64,000 nucleotides of DNA from Fodinibius salsisoli (GCF_026229185.1 NZ_JAGGJA010000002.1:62001-126000); one strand, 5' to 3'. Positions 38,773-48,403 are shown, counted from the first letter of the stretch. The notes: generated from the sequence alone by a model not told the origin. Numbers and translations: made by a program.

Positions 38773-39015
38773 ATGCCTCCTACGTCAATCAAAATAAAAG
38801 TTGAAGATCATAGTTATACCAAAGAAGATATTGAGGACTTGGCACGATGGGAAAACGAAGGTGGAATGCCCACGAACACCACCAGCCAAGATAGCTCATC
38901 AGTGAACCTTCCCATAAAGCCCGGTGAAGTTTTTAAAGTGGCAAAAAGCGACCTCGTTTATGAGGATGGTAAGTTATACCTACAAGCTCAAATCGATCGT
39001 CTTCCCCAACATTGA
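38773..39015 (+). CDS. small hypothetical protein
   Basis: 80 residues, acidic and strongly charged (IKIKVEDHSYTKEDIEDLARWENEGG). No membrane segment or known motif. A GTG six bases upstream is the alternative start. It lies in the stress island and follows motif site c. Confidence 0.55.
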   Translation: MPPTSIKIKVEDHSYTKEDIEDLARWENEGGMPTNTTSQDSSSVNLPIKPGEVFKVAKSDLVYEDGKLYLQAQIDRLPQH

Positions 39016-39064
39016 TATTGATATCCTTTTTTATGTGCTTGGCCTTTTTGCTAATATGGTATGT

Positions 39065-39586
39065 CTAAGGAGTGTTGGTTTTCAGGCAATCGTCCCATAA
39101 CTGCTTGATATCTTTGGGCATGGTTGCATAAATATCGTTCAACTCTCCCTTGCTGATATGCTTGTAGAGCACCTGTAACACCGCTTTAAACGCTTGCTTG
39201 GCATCGACCGGAAATGCCACAGCAGCCTTTATGCGCTTTTCAAGCTCTTCGACATGAAATTTTTCAGGTTTATCACCATAATGATACCCTTCAAAATACA
39301 GGCCCCGAATCAACATCGGTAGTTGAGCCGATAGCTGAAACATCTCCTCCGGGATTAGTCGGTCTCTGATGGCATGTAAAACACCACGCAAAACACTCCA
39401 GGCTATATCTTTTCGTTCCTGCTCTTCCAACTCTACCGATACCTCTTCGATCCACTGATAGGCATCTGCCGCATACTTCGCCAGGCTGACCTTCTTTTGA
39501 TCCTCTTTATCACTCCCTTCCTCAGCCGTTGAAAAATCAGGCTCTACATTTTCATACCAGTGAAGCTCTTTTCTTTCTTTTTCCAT
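39065..39586 (-). CDS. DUF2267 protein
   Basis: 173 residues. The DUF2267 region covers about 35-150: YAADAYQWIEEVSVELEEQERKDIAWSVLRGVLHAIRDRLIPEEMFQLSAQLPMLIRGLYFEGY, an all-helical pattern. The biochemical role is unknown; members often occur beside Usp proteins and ion pumps in bacterial stress islands, as here. It is cytoplasmic, with no signal. Confidence 0.88.
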   Translation of the reverse strand: MEKERKELHWYENVEPDFSTAEEGSDKEDQKKVSLAKYAADAYQWIEEVSVELEEQERKDIAWSVLRGVLHAIRDRLIPEEMFQLSAQLPMLIRGLYFEGYHYGDKPEKFHVEELEKRIKAAVAFPVDAKQAFKAVLQVLYKHISKGELNDIYATMPKDIKQLWDDCLKTNTP

Positions 39587-39818
39587 AACTACCTTATTTT
39601 CGATTTAACCAAGATTCTATTTTAGCAAGCTCCGAGCATTCGGAGACGATGTGTTTATAAACGACTATTTACCCCAAAATAAATGACAGTATTTCTCTGT
39701 CCGTCAATGAAGGAGGATCCACTACATCTCCAGCCTTACCTACGGTTTTACCATTTATCAGAAACACTCCTCACTTTTATCAAAAAATTTGCCGTCCTCC
39801 TATTTGAAATACTCCTGT

Positions 39819-42521
39819 TTACGTTCGTGCCTTTTGAGTGAACTTCACGGCCAGTATTTTTTGTAGCTGACCAACCACAAGCGGGACCAGGCTCATACCT
39901 ACAACGATGATCCAGCCCTCTCTTCCGGGCGGGGTTAAATCCAGGACTTCGGCAACGGGCCCAACGTAGACTGCACCAAAGATGATGAGCAGACATAACA
40001 TAATGGCTCCCCAAACCCAGGGGTTACGAACAATAGAATTGTGGAACAGGCTGGAGTTGTTGCTTCGCATGTTAAACACATGCCAAAGCTGGGCGAAGGC
40101 CAGTGTCAGGAAGCTCAACGTAACGGCTTCGTTTTGTATGAGGTCCAATTCATACATGCCCAAAAACAACGCCCCAAGCACCGAAGCTGTTATGACCAGC
40201 CCGTAGCTGCCAATTCCCATCCAGTGCTTACGGTTCAATATAGGTTCATCAGATTTCCGCGGAGGCTGCTGCATCGCATGTTCTGACTCTTCACCCACCC
40301 CAAGGGCCAGTGCGGGGAAAACATCTGTAACTAAATTCAGGAACAAGATCTGCAGGGGCAAGAGTGGCAGCGGCAGCCCGATCAGGGCAGCCAGCCCCAC
40401 GACCAGCACTTCGCTGACGTTGCAGGAAAGAAGATAATAGACAAACCGACGAATGTTACTAAAGATAGCACGTCCCTGTTTAATGGCAGAGACAATCGTC
40501 GAAAAGGCATCGTCGGTCAGCACCATATCGGCGGCTTCCCGGGCTACCTGGGTGCCCCGCTTACCCATAGCGATGCCAATATCCGCTTTTTTCAGGGCGG
40601 GGGCATCATTGACGCCATCCCCGGTCATTGCCACAATGTGCCCGTTTTTTTGATACAACTCAATGAGATCCAGTTTCTGCCGGGGACTAATACGGGCAAA
40701 AATATTAGCCTTCATTACATGATCCATTTCATCGGCAGAAGAGGCTAACTTTTCGGGTGAAGGTAAATCCTTTCCATGAATGATTGTCGCCTGATCATCC
40801 ATAACCAGTCCGACCGACCTGGCAATATAGTGTGAGGTTGCGGGCTGATCTCCGGTAACCATAACCACACGAATACCCGCTTCTTTACAGGCTTCCATAG
40901 CCTCTTTCACATCTTTTCGGGGCGGATCAAGCAGCCCGGCCAGCCCCAGAAAGGTCAACTCTTCATAGGGATGACCTTCCATAGTGTCTGTTTCCCGAAA
41001 AGCCAGCGCAATGACCCGTAATCCGTCGGCAGCGAGGGTATGATTTATGGACTCCCATTTTTCGCGTTCTTCCTTTGAAAACGGCTGTTGCTCTCCATTT
41101 TGGAGCATTGATTGGCATCGATCCCATACCGCATCGGGGGCTCCTTTTACGGAGATACGAAAACGCTCTGGATTAACCTCGTTCCATGTAGCCATCATTT
41201 TCACTTCAGGATCAAAGGCCTCTTCCCGCACCTCCGGATAATGATCGGTAAGCTGGGCCTGTTCAATTCCAGCCAGGTACCCCACCTCCAGCAGCGCTAC
41301 TTCCAGTGGATCTCCACTGCCGTTATTAGCCCCCTCATTCGAAAAAGTCGCATTATTACATAGCATCCCGGTTTCCAGTGCCAGTCTCACATCCCGGTTC
41401 GTTCCATTTTCTTTAGGTCCGTATGTATCCGTAAATCCGGACGTTACATCAATTTCTTTAGCCGGCAGGAATAATCGGACGACGCTCATTCTATTTTCAG
41501 TAAGAGTGCCTGTCTTATCCGTAAAGATGGTCTCCGTAGCGCCCAGTGTCTCTACGGAGGAGAGCCGGTTGACGAGAGCATTTTTCTCAGCCATGATGCG
41601 CAATCCCTTGGCCAGCGCTATCGTCGCTACAATCGGTAGGCCTTCGGGAATAGCAGCCACCGCCAGAGCGATGCCCGTCTCAATCATCAGCAGTGTGCTC
41701 TTGCCGGATAAGATACCGGTAATTGAAATAAAAAAGGCAATGATAAGGGTGAGGATAATCAAGCGATAGCCCAACCGGTCCAGCCGTTTTTCCAGCGGTG
41801 TCTGCTCATCATCAGCTTCCTCAACCAGCAAAGAAATCTGTCCCAATTCGGTCTCCAATCCGGTGGAAACGACTACGCCTTCACCGGAACCCCTGGTCAC
41901 CCAGGTACCCTTATAGAGCATGCTTGATCGCTCAGCCAGCACGGTATCGGGGGCAACGGCCTCCGCCTTTTTGCTGACGGGCAGGCTCTCTCCCGTCAGG
42001 GCAGACTCGTCCGCCTGCAATTTGGATGCTTCGATAATTCGGAGGTCCGCGGTTATCACATCTCCCCCCTCAAACAGTACAATATCTCCGGGCACCAGTT
42101 CTGGCGCCGGGATAAGCTCTACGGCTCCCTTCCGGCGTACCCTGGTTTCGACTTTTCCGAGTTTAAAGAGGGATTCCATAGATCGGACGGCCCGCAACTC
42201 GGTAAAAAAACCTATGGCGGTGTTGATGACAATCACAATCACAATGGCCCAGCCTTCCAGTATCTCGTTATAAAGGAAGGATACAATGGTGGCTATGACG
42301 AGTAATAAAATGATCAGGCTTTTAACCTGGTCCGCCAGTATATGCCATAAGCTCTTATTCTTATGTTCTTTTAACTGGTTGGGGCCAAACTGTTTCAGTC
42401 GCCTTGCGATCTCGCCCTGGCTCAGGCCTTCTTCCTTGTTGCTTTGCAACTCAGCCAACAGCTCTTCAGGCGCGGCGGCCCATATCTCATCAGGAACGGT
42501 AAGCGACGATTGGCTGCTCAT
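39819..42521 (-). CDS. P-type Ca2+ ATPase (PacL/SERCA-like)
   Basis: 900 residues. An N-terminal cation-ATPase domain is followed by helices M1-M10. Phosphorylation motif DKTGTLTENRMS (Asp about 335), TGES (actuator loop), MVTGD and GDGVNDAPALKKADIGIAMG are intact. AVAAIPEGLP in M4 is the Ca2+-ligand helix of SERCA-type (P2A) pumps, and the C-terminus NEAVTLSFLTLAFAQLWHVFNM is P2A-like. It should export Ca2+ or Mn2+ using ATP. It sits between the DUF2267 and UspA genes. Confidence 0.93.
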   Translation of the reverse strand: MSSQSSLTVPDEIWAAAPEELLAELQSNKEEGLSQGEIARRLKQFGPNQLKEHKNKSLWHILADQVKSLIILLLVIATIVSFLYNEILEGWAIVIVIVINTAIGFFTELRAVRSMESLFKLGKVETRVRRKGAVELIPAPELVPGDIVLFEGGDVITADLRIIEASKLQADESALTGESLPVSKKAEAVAPDTVLAERSSMLYKGTWVTRGSGEGVVVSTGLETELGQISLLVEEADDEQTPLEKRLDRLGYRLIILTLIIAFFISITGILSGKSTLLMIETGIALAVAAIPEGLPIVATIALAKGLRIMAEKNALVNRLSSVETLGATETIFTDKTGTLTENRMSVVRLFLPAKEIDVTSGFTDTYGPKENGTNRDVRLALETGMLCNNATFSNEGANNGSGDPLEVALLEVGYLAGIEQAQLTDHYPEVREEAFDPEVKMMATWNEVNPERFRISVKGAPDAVWDRCQSMLQNGEQQPFSKEEREKWESINHTLAADGLRVIALAFRETDTMEGHPYEELTFLGLAGLLDPPRKDVKEAMEACKEAGIRVVMVTGDQPATSHYIARSVGLVMDDQATIIHGKDLPSPEKLASSADEMDHVMKANIFARISPRQKLDLIELYQKNGHIVAMTGDGVNDAPALKKADIGIAMGKRGTQVAREAADMVLTDDAFSTIVSAIKQGRAIFSNIRRFVYYLLSCNVSEVLVVGLAALIGLPLPLLPLQILFLNLVTDVFPALALGVGEESEHAMQQPPRKSDEPILNRKHWMGIGSYGLVITASVLGALFLGMYELDLIQNEAVTLSFLTLAFAQLWHVFNMRSNNSSLFHNSIVRNPWVWGAIMLCLLIIFGAVYVGPVAEVLDLTPPGREGWIIVVGMSLVPLVVGQLQKILAVKFTQKART

Positions 42522-42614
42522 TATTCTTGACTACAAGCTTGATTGTTTATTGTTAGTTTCTAAGTGAATAGTAGTCCGTCAGCAAAGGGTTTTCACCTGT
42601 AATACGCCATAGCC

Positions 42615-43469
42615 TTAGTGACACAAAAACAAGGGAGCCGAGCTCTTGGTCATCAGGTGATGCGTGGTAGAACCAAGCGTTAGTCGGCGTATGGCCGATA
42701 CCGAATGCGCCCCCAGTAGTATAAGGTCTGCCCCTATCGATTGTTGGTGTTCAAGCAGCCGTCCTCCCGGCTTTCCTTTTCCCAGGATAGTCCTGTTGAT
42801 CTGTTGAAACCCATGGACCTCTAAATAGTTTTCGACCTGCTGTAACAACAGATCCGATCGATCCCTGCCTGCCTCTGACTGATCCGAATTAACATGCACT
42901 AATTCCAACTCAAGGTTCTTTCCAAAAGGCAACAGATGTATAAACCACTGCAATGTTCGGGCCGCGGCTGAACTGCCGTCAAAAGCAACCAACACCCGCT
43001 TTACCGGATGATATTCTTCCGTTATAGCCAAGGTGGGAGCATTGCCTTTTTTAATGAGGCGGGCCAGCGTCTTTGTATCTTCATCAGCATGATTATAAAA
43101 GAAATGAGCGTTGCGGCCTACCACCAGCAAGTCATGATATTTCATATCTTCGATGATTCTTTCATAGGGCACTCCCTCCCGCAAAACTTCGGTGTGGTTT
43201 ATGCCTGCTTCACTTACGGCCGTTTCAAAGGCCTGCAGAAGCTTTTCTGCCACTCCCTTCGATGTATCGCTCATCGTATCGTACAGCTGTTTGGTGTAAT
43301 AGATCGTACCAATACCGCCGCCCCAGCTGTCCCAGGCAATACGATTGGTGTCCACAACGGCCAGACCTGTTAGCCTTGCATCTACATTTTTTGCCAGTTC
43401 GATGGCATATTTGGTAGCTACGGGCGTATCCTCATCGGGATCAAGGGCTACTAAAATACGTTTAATCAT
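42615..43469 (-). CDS. universal stress protein (tandem UspA)
   Basis: 284 residues with two Usp units. Unit 1 begins MIKRILVALDPDEDTPVATKYAIELA; unit 2 begins VKRVLVAFDGSSAAARTLQWF and ends with GAHSVSAIRRLTLGSTTHHLMTKSSAPLFL, which is the intact ATP-type glycine loop. The GTG at 43517 would add 16 residues of unlikely character, so the ATG at 43469 is chosen. It is probably cytoplasmic, adjacent to the Ca2+ ATPase. Confidence 0.9.
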   Translation of the reverse strand: MIKRILVALDPDEDTPVATKYAIELAKNVDARLTGLAVVDTNRIAWDSWGGGIGTIYYTKQLYDTMSDTSKGVAEKLLQAFETAVSEAGINHTEVLREGVPYERIIEDMKYHDLLVVGRNAHFFYNHADEDTKTLARLIKKGNAPTLAITEEYHPVKRVLVAFDGSSAAARTLQWFIHLLPFGKNLELELVHVNSDQSEAGRDRSDLLLQQVENYLEVHGFQQINRTILGKGKPGGRLLEHQQSIGADLILLGAHSVSAIRRLTLGSTTHHLMTKSSAPLFLCH

Positions 43470-43576
43470 AGGTATTGGATTAAAGATATAATCATTATCA
43501 AATACGTAGTCGGGCACTCAGGCAACAGCCCCTTCAAGTAGCGGGGAAGCTACATCGCATATGTCTACACAGCTCC

Positions 43577-44719
43577 TTAAATGTATCTAACCCTCTCGGT
43601 ATCTATTGAATGGTTCTCCCACCGGCTTGCCTGCTTTTTTCGGGCCAAAAACGTTCGTTTAACAATTTCATCAGCGATCTGTTCAGCCGGATAATATTGA
43701 TGGGCCAAACCGGACTGCAACATCGATAGCGGCAGTTCACCGACCAGGGCATTTTGAGGATTCTGTACAATCACTTCTCCTCCTACTTCTTGGATCATCT
43801 TCGCTCCGGTGATACCATCAGCCCCATGACCGCTCAAAATCACTCCAAGCACCGACAGTCCATACAGTCGGGCGGCAGATCGGAATAGCACATCAGCCGA
43901 GGGACGAACCCCATTTTCTCTTGGTCCCTGGTGTACCTTCAACAGAGACCTGTTGCCATACTGCTGAACTTCACAATGATAGCCGCCCGGGGCCAGCCAG
44001 GCAATGCCGGGTTCCAGTTCGGCCCCGTCATGGGCTTCCTTAACCGTAATGTTAGATAGCTTATTCAAAGAATGCGCTAATACACTGGTATAGGTTTTAG
44101 GAAAATGTTGGGCTATCACAACCGGAGCCGACAAATAGGCTGGAAAGCGTTTAAAGATCGTAAAGAGTGCTTTTGGACCTCCTGTGCAGCCCTGCATCGC
44201 TATAAGATTGACAGAACGCCGGTAGCTTTTGGGAAACAAAGTCTTTTCCCGCTCCTGTTGGGAGTCATCAACGTCCGTATTTACAGCTTGCCTGTCAACC
44301 GTACCAGTGTCAATCATTTGACTTACGATGCTGATAATCGGTAGCAGTCGTTTTTTTAGATGGTTATCAGCAAATAACAGCGCATAATTTTGCTCGGGTT
44401 TTGTTATCACATCAATGGCCCCATTTTGCAGGGCATAAAGGGCGGCCCGGGCCCCCTCTTCCGATCGTGGACTTAGCACAACTACCGGAGTTTTAGGAAA
44501 TCGTACCCGCAGGGTGTTGAAAAATGAAAAATTATCCGGAGCCAGGGAACCAACATCCAACAAAACGATATCAGGGTTTTCATGCTCAATGAGTTTTTCA
44601 CTCTCATGTAGATCTCCACTAACGCGAAGCTCTACCTCAGGTTCACTGCTCAGTATACGTGCGAGCGCACGTCGAACTAAAATATCCTCATCTATCACAA
44701 GTATTTTTATCAATTCCAT
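43577..44719 (-). CDS. CheB-like response regulator methylesterase with Ser-to-Cys active site
   Basis: 380 residues. An N-terminal receiver (ILVIDEDILVRRALARIL; phosphoacceptor in IVLLDVG) precedes a CheB_methylest domain. The catalytic His is in VIAQHFPKTYTSVLAHSLN and the Asp in SGHGADGITGAK. The position of the nucleophilic Ser in the usual G-A-S-T-G-G-P motif is Cys178 here (QGCTGGPKA). The classical enzyme demethylates chemoreceptors, but no chemotaxis genes are nearby. The ATG at 44719 is preferred over 44737. Confidence 0.85.
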   Translation of the reverse strand: MELIKILVIDEDILVRRALARILSSEPEVELRVSGDLHESEKLIEHENPDIVLLDVGSLAPDNFSFFNTLRVRFPKTPVVVLSPRSEEGARAALYALQNGAIDVITKPEQNYALLFADNHLKKRLLPIISIVSQMIDTGTVDRQAVNTDVDDSQQEREKTLFPKSYRRSVNLIAMQGCTGGPKALFTIFKRFPAYLSAPVVIAQHFPKTYTSVLAHSLNKLSNITVKEAHDGAELEPGIAWLAPGGYHCEVQQYGNRSLLKVHQGPRENGVRPSADVLFRSAARLYGLSVLGVILSGHGADGITGAKMIQEVGGEVIVQNPQNALVGELPLSMLQSGLAHQYYPAEQIADEIVKRTFLARKKQASRWENHSIDTERVRYI

Positions 44720-45044
44720 AATGCAATACACCTTCATTATTATATTCCAACCCTCCCAAGCAGAGGGCCTTAACTTTTGAATAAAACCTACTCTCTTTTC
44801 TATGTTCTGTGTGAATACTGCATCAACAATAAATGACGTGTAACCCTTTTTCTTACAAAAACGTAAAGCCGCTGAGCATTCATGCCACTTCTTAACCCAT
44901 GCCTTTGGCTAACACTTCTAATCGATCCTTGATCTCTGACACGATTACCAGTATACATTCCTTTTCACTTTCTTTATGTACGGACTTTGGAGTGCGTCTG
45001 TGTGAGAAAAAATCCTACATGATTTACCAGGTAGTAAAGAAGTT

Positions 45045-45062
45045 CAGTAAATCCCCTACATC
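45045..45062 (+). promoter_or_regulatory. TTTCCCTACA-like motif, site e
   Basis: CAGTAAATCCCCTACATC resembles site a with one base fewer between AGTAAAT and CCCTACA. It is about 326 bases upstream of the CheB-like gene on the other side, so a functional link to it is uncertain. Confidence 0.25.
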
Positions 45063-45585
45063 CACATCAGCCGATATACTGCAAAGCCATTGCTTCTGGT
45101 TTTGTATGCTATGTGTAGAGTTATTTGACTTGCATCATTGTGAAGAAGAGCGAAGAGCACAGTCCGTCGCAATGCTATGGCATTGCAATGGATCAGTTAG
45201 AAAAATATCCGCTGACTATTCTTTTGATACTCTTGAAAAAAGAGATTAAAAAATGTGCTCCGGTTCTTTTTTTATTAGATTCCCACCCCAAGTTACTCGC
45301 TGATATTTATCTTCGAAAAAAGCAGATAAATACCCTCTTACTTTGTTGATTCCTTACCGGTTTGACCAGCATTTATTTTCAATATTCGGCCAAAATCTAT
45401 GCGTATACTTCCTCCCTGCCAAATCCCTACCTCGTCCACTGCCTGTAGGAGTTGGTACGGAGAAGGTACGGAGGAAACAAGGAGTTGATCCCGGCCAAAC
45501 AGTGATGGAATGGCTACCGTAACCGAATATCCACTTTGGGATGGCCAGGAAAATGAAACAATAAGTAGAAGAACCTTCAACCTAT

Positions 45586-45629
45586 TGCTTGATGATGCTT
45601 CAACCTACTACTTGAAACATCATCAAGCA
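45586..45629. repeat. long hairpin (17 pairs, one mismatch)
   Basis: TGCTTGATGATG-C-TTCAA, loop CCTACTAC, TTGAA-A-CATCATCAAGCA. Two short tandem repeats (CTTCAACCTA) lie in and beside it. It is about 260 bases before the first gene of the cassette-like region. Confidence 0.6.
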
Positions 45630-45886
45630 GTAAAGAGAATATGGTTAAAGCCCATAAGTAAACCTGAAGCTGCCAAACTTTCATAGGATGTGTAAGGCGG
45701 AGATACCACCGTCAACTCGTACATATAATATCTGTTATATGGCTTGGTAATACTTCAATAATAGAAATTGTCTTATTTCCCCTTTGGCAATGTCGTAATT
45801 CCCCCGTGCGAATGGTCTTTCCAACTGATATAATTAAAACGTCCGATTTCTTTGAAGCAATGATAACCTATATTGAATAAAATAGT

Positions 45887-46453
45887 ATGAGAAAACTAAT
45901 TGCCGCAATCAATACGACACTTGACGGGATATGCGACCATACAGCAGGAATTCCAGATGAAGAAATACATCAGCATTATACAGAATTATTAAGGCAGGGA
46001 GACGCAATTCTGTATGGCAGGACCACCTATGAACTTATGGAATTTTGGCGAACGTTGTTAGAAAACCCTTCAGAAGAAAAACCAATGAATGACTTTGCTA
46101 AAGCTATAGACAAAATTCCGAAAATAGTTTTCTCCAGCACGCTTAAAAATGTAGATTGGGAAAGTGCAACCATAGCAAAGTGTGATTTAAAAGAAAAAGT
46201 TTTAGAACTCAAGCAACAATCAGGTAAAGATATTTTAGTTGGCAGTCGGAGTTTAATTATACAGCTGATGAAACTTAATTTAATTGATGAATACCAATTT
46301 TGTGTTCATCCTGTTGTTGCAGGAAGTGGGCTCCCATTATTTGAAAATATAAACGACAGGACTATTCTTAAACTCATAAAGACTAAAACCTTTAGTGGTG
46401 GTGCAGTAACACTTTACTATGAACCGACAAACGAAAAAACAATGAACAGCTAA
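45887..46453 (+). CDS. dihydrofolate reductase/RibD C-terminal-like reductase
   Basis: 188 residues of the RibD_C/DHFR fold: RKLIAAINTTLDG at the start, ILYGRTTYELMEFW, KIPKIVFSSTLKNVDW, and KDILVGSRSLIIQLMKLNLIDEYQFCVHPVVAGSGLPLF with the glycine of NADPH binding. Such stand-alone proteins are common integron cassette genes, although the natural substrate is usually unknown. It is followed by the attC-like repeat at 46486. No ribosome-binding consensus precedes it. Confidence 0.85.
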   Translation: MRKLIAAINTTLDGICDHTAGIPDEEIHQHYTELLRQGDAILYGRTTYELMEFWRTLLENPSEEKPMNDFAKAIDKIPKIVFSSTLKNVDWESATIAKCDLKEKVLELKQQSGKDILVGSRSLIIQLMKLNLIDEYQFCVHPVVAGSGLPLFENINDRTILKLIKTKTFSGGAVTLYYEPTNEKTMNS

Positions 46454-46485
46454 CATTGTATAATACATTCTCACGCAAGAGCCGC

Positions 46486-46614
46486 TATATAACCAGCGCG
46501 TCAACGCGGACGCATCTCGCCCCACTCTGCCAACTTTTGGCTTTTTAGCTCTTCGTTCATTATTTAACAAATCAACATTAATGCGTGCGCACCTTATGCG
46601 CAATGACGTTAGGT
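46486..46614 (+). repeat. attC-like recombination site 1
   Basis: A 129-base imperfect inverted repeat. The left arm TATATAAC-CAGCGCGTCA-ACGCGGACGCAT pairs with the reverse complement of the right arm (GTGCGCACCTTATGCGC then GTTAGGT). GTTAGGT fits the GTTRRRY core. Unpaired bases between the arm segments match the usual attC layout. The centre (CTCGCCC...TTTTGG) is shared with the attC-like sequences at 48994, 50061 and 51846. Confidence 0.75.
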
Positions 46615-46627
46615 ATTCTTAAACAAG

Positions 46628-46865
46628 ATGAGCAGAATTCAAACAATTTTAGATTTCATTCTTGAGAATTTTGACAAATGCACCTATCAGGGAAGCTTAC
46701 ACAAACGGCTGTAATGTTGATGTAACGTACATGTTGGGCTATGGAGGAAGTTCTGTGCTTTTTCTGCCGAGTGAAGCCATCATATTTCGATTCATGGATG
46801 AATACGATCTGGATTTTGGTAATTTGGTACAAGTGGTGGAGAGGGTAAAACCATCATGTCAATAG
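46628..46865 (+). pseudogene. small cassette gene, frameshifted
   Basis: Frame 1 from ATG at 46628 reads MSRIQTILDFILENFDKCTY and stops at 46714. A frame shifted relative to it reads NAPIREAYTNGCNVDVTYMLGYGGSSVLFLPSEAIIFRFMDEYDLDFGNLVQVVE to 46865. The two look like halves of one small protein of roughly 75-80 residues, with the junction near 46670. I do not recognise the family. Confidence 0.55.
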
Positions 46866-46953
46866 AATCAAATAAAAAGCATAATATCGAACTTAGGCTT
46901 TAAGCTCATTACATCATCACGTATAACAAAGCAAAAAAAGAAGGCCATTAGCC

Positions 46954-48246
46954 ATGAAAGCACTCTTATTCTCAATAGGCACGAGGGGTGATATTGAACC
47001 ATTTCTTGCAATTGCGGAGCTACTAAAAGACAGAGATTGGGATGTGGTCTGTGTTTTTCCTGAGCAATTTAGAGCAACGGTAGAAAGTATGGGGCTTCCT
47101 TTCTACGGATTCAGCAGAGCCTTTCTTGATATGCTGGATAGCAAAGAAGCCAAAATGTTTATGGGTGGTCAGGGTTCATTTTTAAAACGGATTAAATTCC
47201 TGATAAAAATGGCTCGGTTTGGCTTGAAGCTGTCAAAGGATATTTTGGAGCTGCATCACAGGGTACAAAAAGAAGAAAGTCCGGATAGAGTTCTATACCA
47301 TCCGAAATGTAATTATAGCCTTATCTGGGGAATGGCGAATCCGGGTAAATCCATATTGGTAAGTCCTATTCCCGGGGTATGTCATACCATTAACCATCTG
47401 ACCATATTGGGTGATTATGGAAAAACCTTGAATAAATTAAGTTTTTGGGCACAAAACACGTTAAAGGCTTTAATGCTCTGGAAATTTTCCAAGCGATATC
47501 GTCAAGATTATCCCGATTTAAAAATTACAGTGTCGTCTATTAAAAAGGCGATGCTGAAAAAAGAGAAGACGTTGTATGCTATTTCTCCTTCGTTATTTCC
47601 CAAACCTGAATATTGGCCTTCATCGGCTCATATAGCCGGATATTATAAAAGGGACAAAACGGTTAACTGGAAGCCGGATGAAGCATTAACTTCATTTGTT
47701 AATGAGCATAACAAAATTGTCTTTGTCACTTTTGGGAGTATGTCAAATGCCCGTCCCAGGGAAACTACCAATATCTTAGTTGATGTATTGGAAAGAAATA
47801 ATATCTCAGCGATTATAAATACTTCATCAGGAGGATTGGAAAAGACGGCGGAATCTTTGGATAGTATTCATTTTGTGAACGACCTCCCATACGACTGGTT
47901 ATTTCCAAAAATCCAGGCAGTTGTTCATCATGGTGGCTCAGGAACCACGCATACCGCTTTAAAATATGGTTGCCCAAGTTTGATTATCCCTCATATTCTG
48001 GATCAATTCTTTTGGAATGAGACCATTTCAAGATTACAACTCGGGCCAAAGGGTATGTCTATAAAAAAACTGGATCAAAACAACTTTGAAAGCAAATTGT
48101 TAGACTTGGTTAACAATGATTCTTATAAAAACAATGCAGAACGAATGGCGGAAAAAATGAACACCGAAAGTAATAAGAATAAACTGTATGAATTAATCAT
48201 ATCCCGAAAGGACGGTAAAACCTTACAGGATTCGCCAAGGTGGTAA
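46954..48246 (+). CDS. GT1-family glycosyltransferase (UDP-glucosyltransferase-like)
   Basis: 430 residues, GT-B fold. The N-terminus (ALLFSIGTRGDIEPFLAIAELL) and the C-terminal donor motif (PYDWLFPKIQAVVHHGGSGTTHTALKYGCPSLIIPHILDQFFWN) with the HHGGSGTT loop match bacterial sterol, glycopeptide or flavonoid glucosyltransferases. It should transfer a sugar from a nucleotide donor; the acceptor is unknown. AT-rich codon use fits neighbouring cassettes. It starts 88 bases after the broken gene, and an attC-like site follows. Confidence 0.88.
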   Translation: MKALLFSIGTRGDIEPFLAIAELLKDRDWDVVCVFPEQFRATVESMGLPFYGFSRAFLDMLDSKEAKMFMGGQGSFLKRIKFLIKMARFGLKLSKDILELHHRVQKEESPDRVLYHPKCNYSLIWGMANPGKSILVSPIPGVCHTINHLTILGDYGKTLNKLSFWAQNTLKALMLWKFSKRYRQDYPDLKITVSSIKKAMLKKEKTLYAISPSLFPKPEYWPSSAHIAGYYKRDKTVNWKPDEALTSFVNEHNKIVFVTFGSMSNARPRETTNILVDVLERNNISAIINTSSGGLEKTAESLDSIHFVNDLPYDWLFPKIQAVVHHGGSGTTHTALKYGCPSLIIPHILDQFFWNETISRLQLGPKGMSIKKLDQNNFESKLLDLVNNDSYKNNAERMAEKMNTESNKNKLYELIISRKDGKTLQDSPRW

Positions 48247-48251
48247 AATAC

Positions 48252-48378
48252 GTATAATCAGCGCTTCAAGGGTAAAAGGTCTCGCCATTGGTTGCTCAGC
48301 TAAAGTTTTATGCCTAAAATTACACTACTAAATAATCCACGCAGGTCTGCCTGCACCTTAAGTGTAGGGGCGTTATAC
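48252..48378 (+). repeat. attC-like recombination site 2
   Basis: 127 bases. Left core GTATAAT followed by CAGCGCTTCAAGGGTA; right end CACCTTAAGTGTAGGGGC then core GTTATAC. The left and inverted right ends share GTATAA(T/C) and a CRCTTMAGG arm. The next gene starts 26 bases later. Confidence 0.65.
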
Positions 48379-48403
48379 CGCAATCAATATACGAGGCATT
48401 GAT

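Larger units (their letters stand above)
44720..45886. other. long intergenic stretch, no confident gene
   Basis: About 1.17 kb between CheB and the first cassette-like gene. Open frames at 44899-45249 (+) and 45338-45580 (-, TTG start only) lack convincing coding features; the latter may be a gene remnant. It holds motif site e, a GCAATGC/GCATTGC hairpin (45169-45186), a stem at 45586-45629 and ATATAAT/GTTATAT near 45724-45740. No integrase is seen. Confidence 0.5.

Noticed and set aside
44899-45349. Two overlapping open frames in the long intergenic stretch
   Set aside because: Their sequences are low in coding character and include parts of a hairpin-type repeat; no family resemblance was seen.
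45338-45580. 80-codon minus-strand frame (MKVLLLIVSFSW...)
   Set aside because: Only a TTG start is available and there is no ribosome-binding site. It may be a fragment of a decayed gene, but I could not support a function.
45724-45740. ATATAAT...GTTATAT as a further attC site before the first cassette
   Set aside because: The two cores lie only a few bases apart, with no arms or central region; too short for attC.
46866-46953. GTATAACAAAGC as a left attC core before the glycosyltransferase
   Set aside because: No matching right arm or core follows within the 88-base space; kept only as a possible deleted site.
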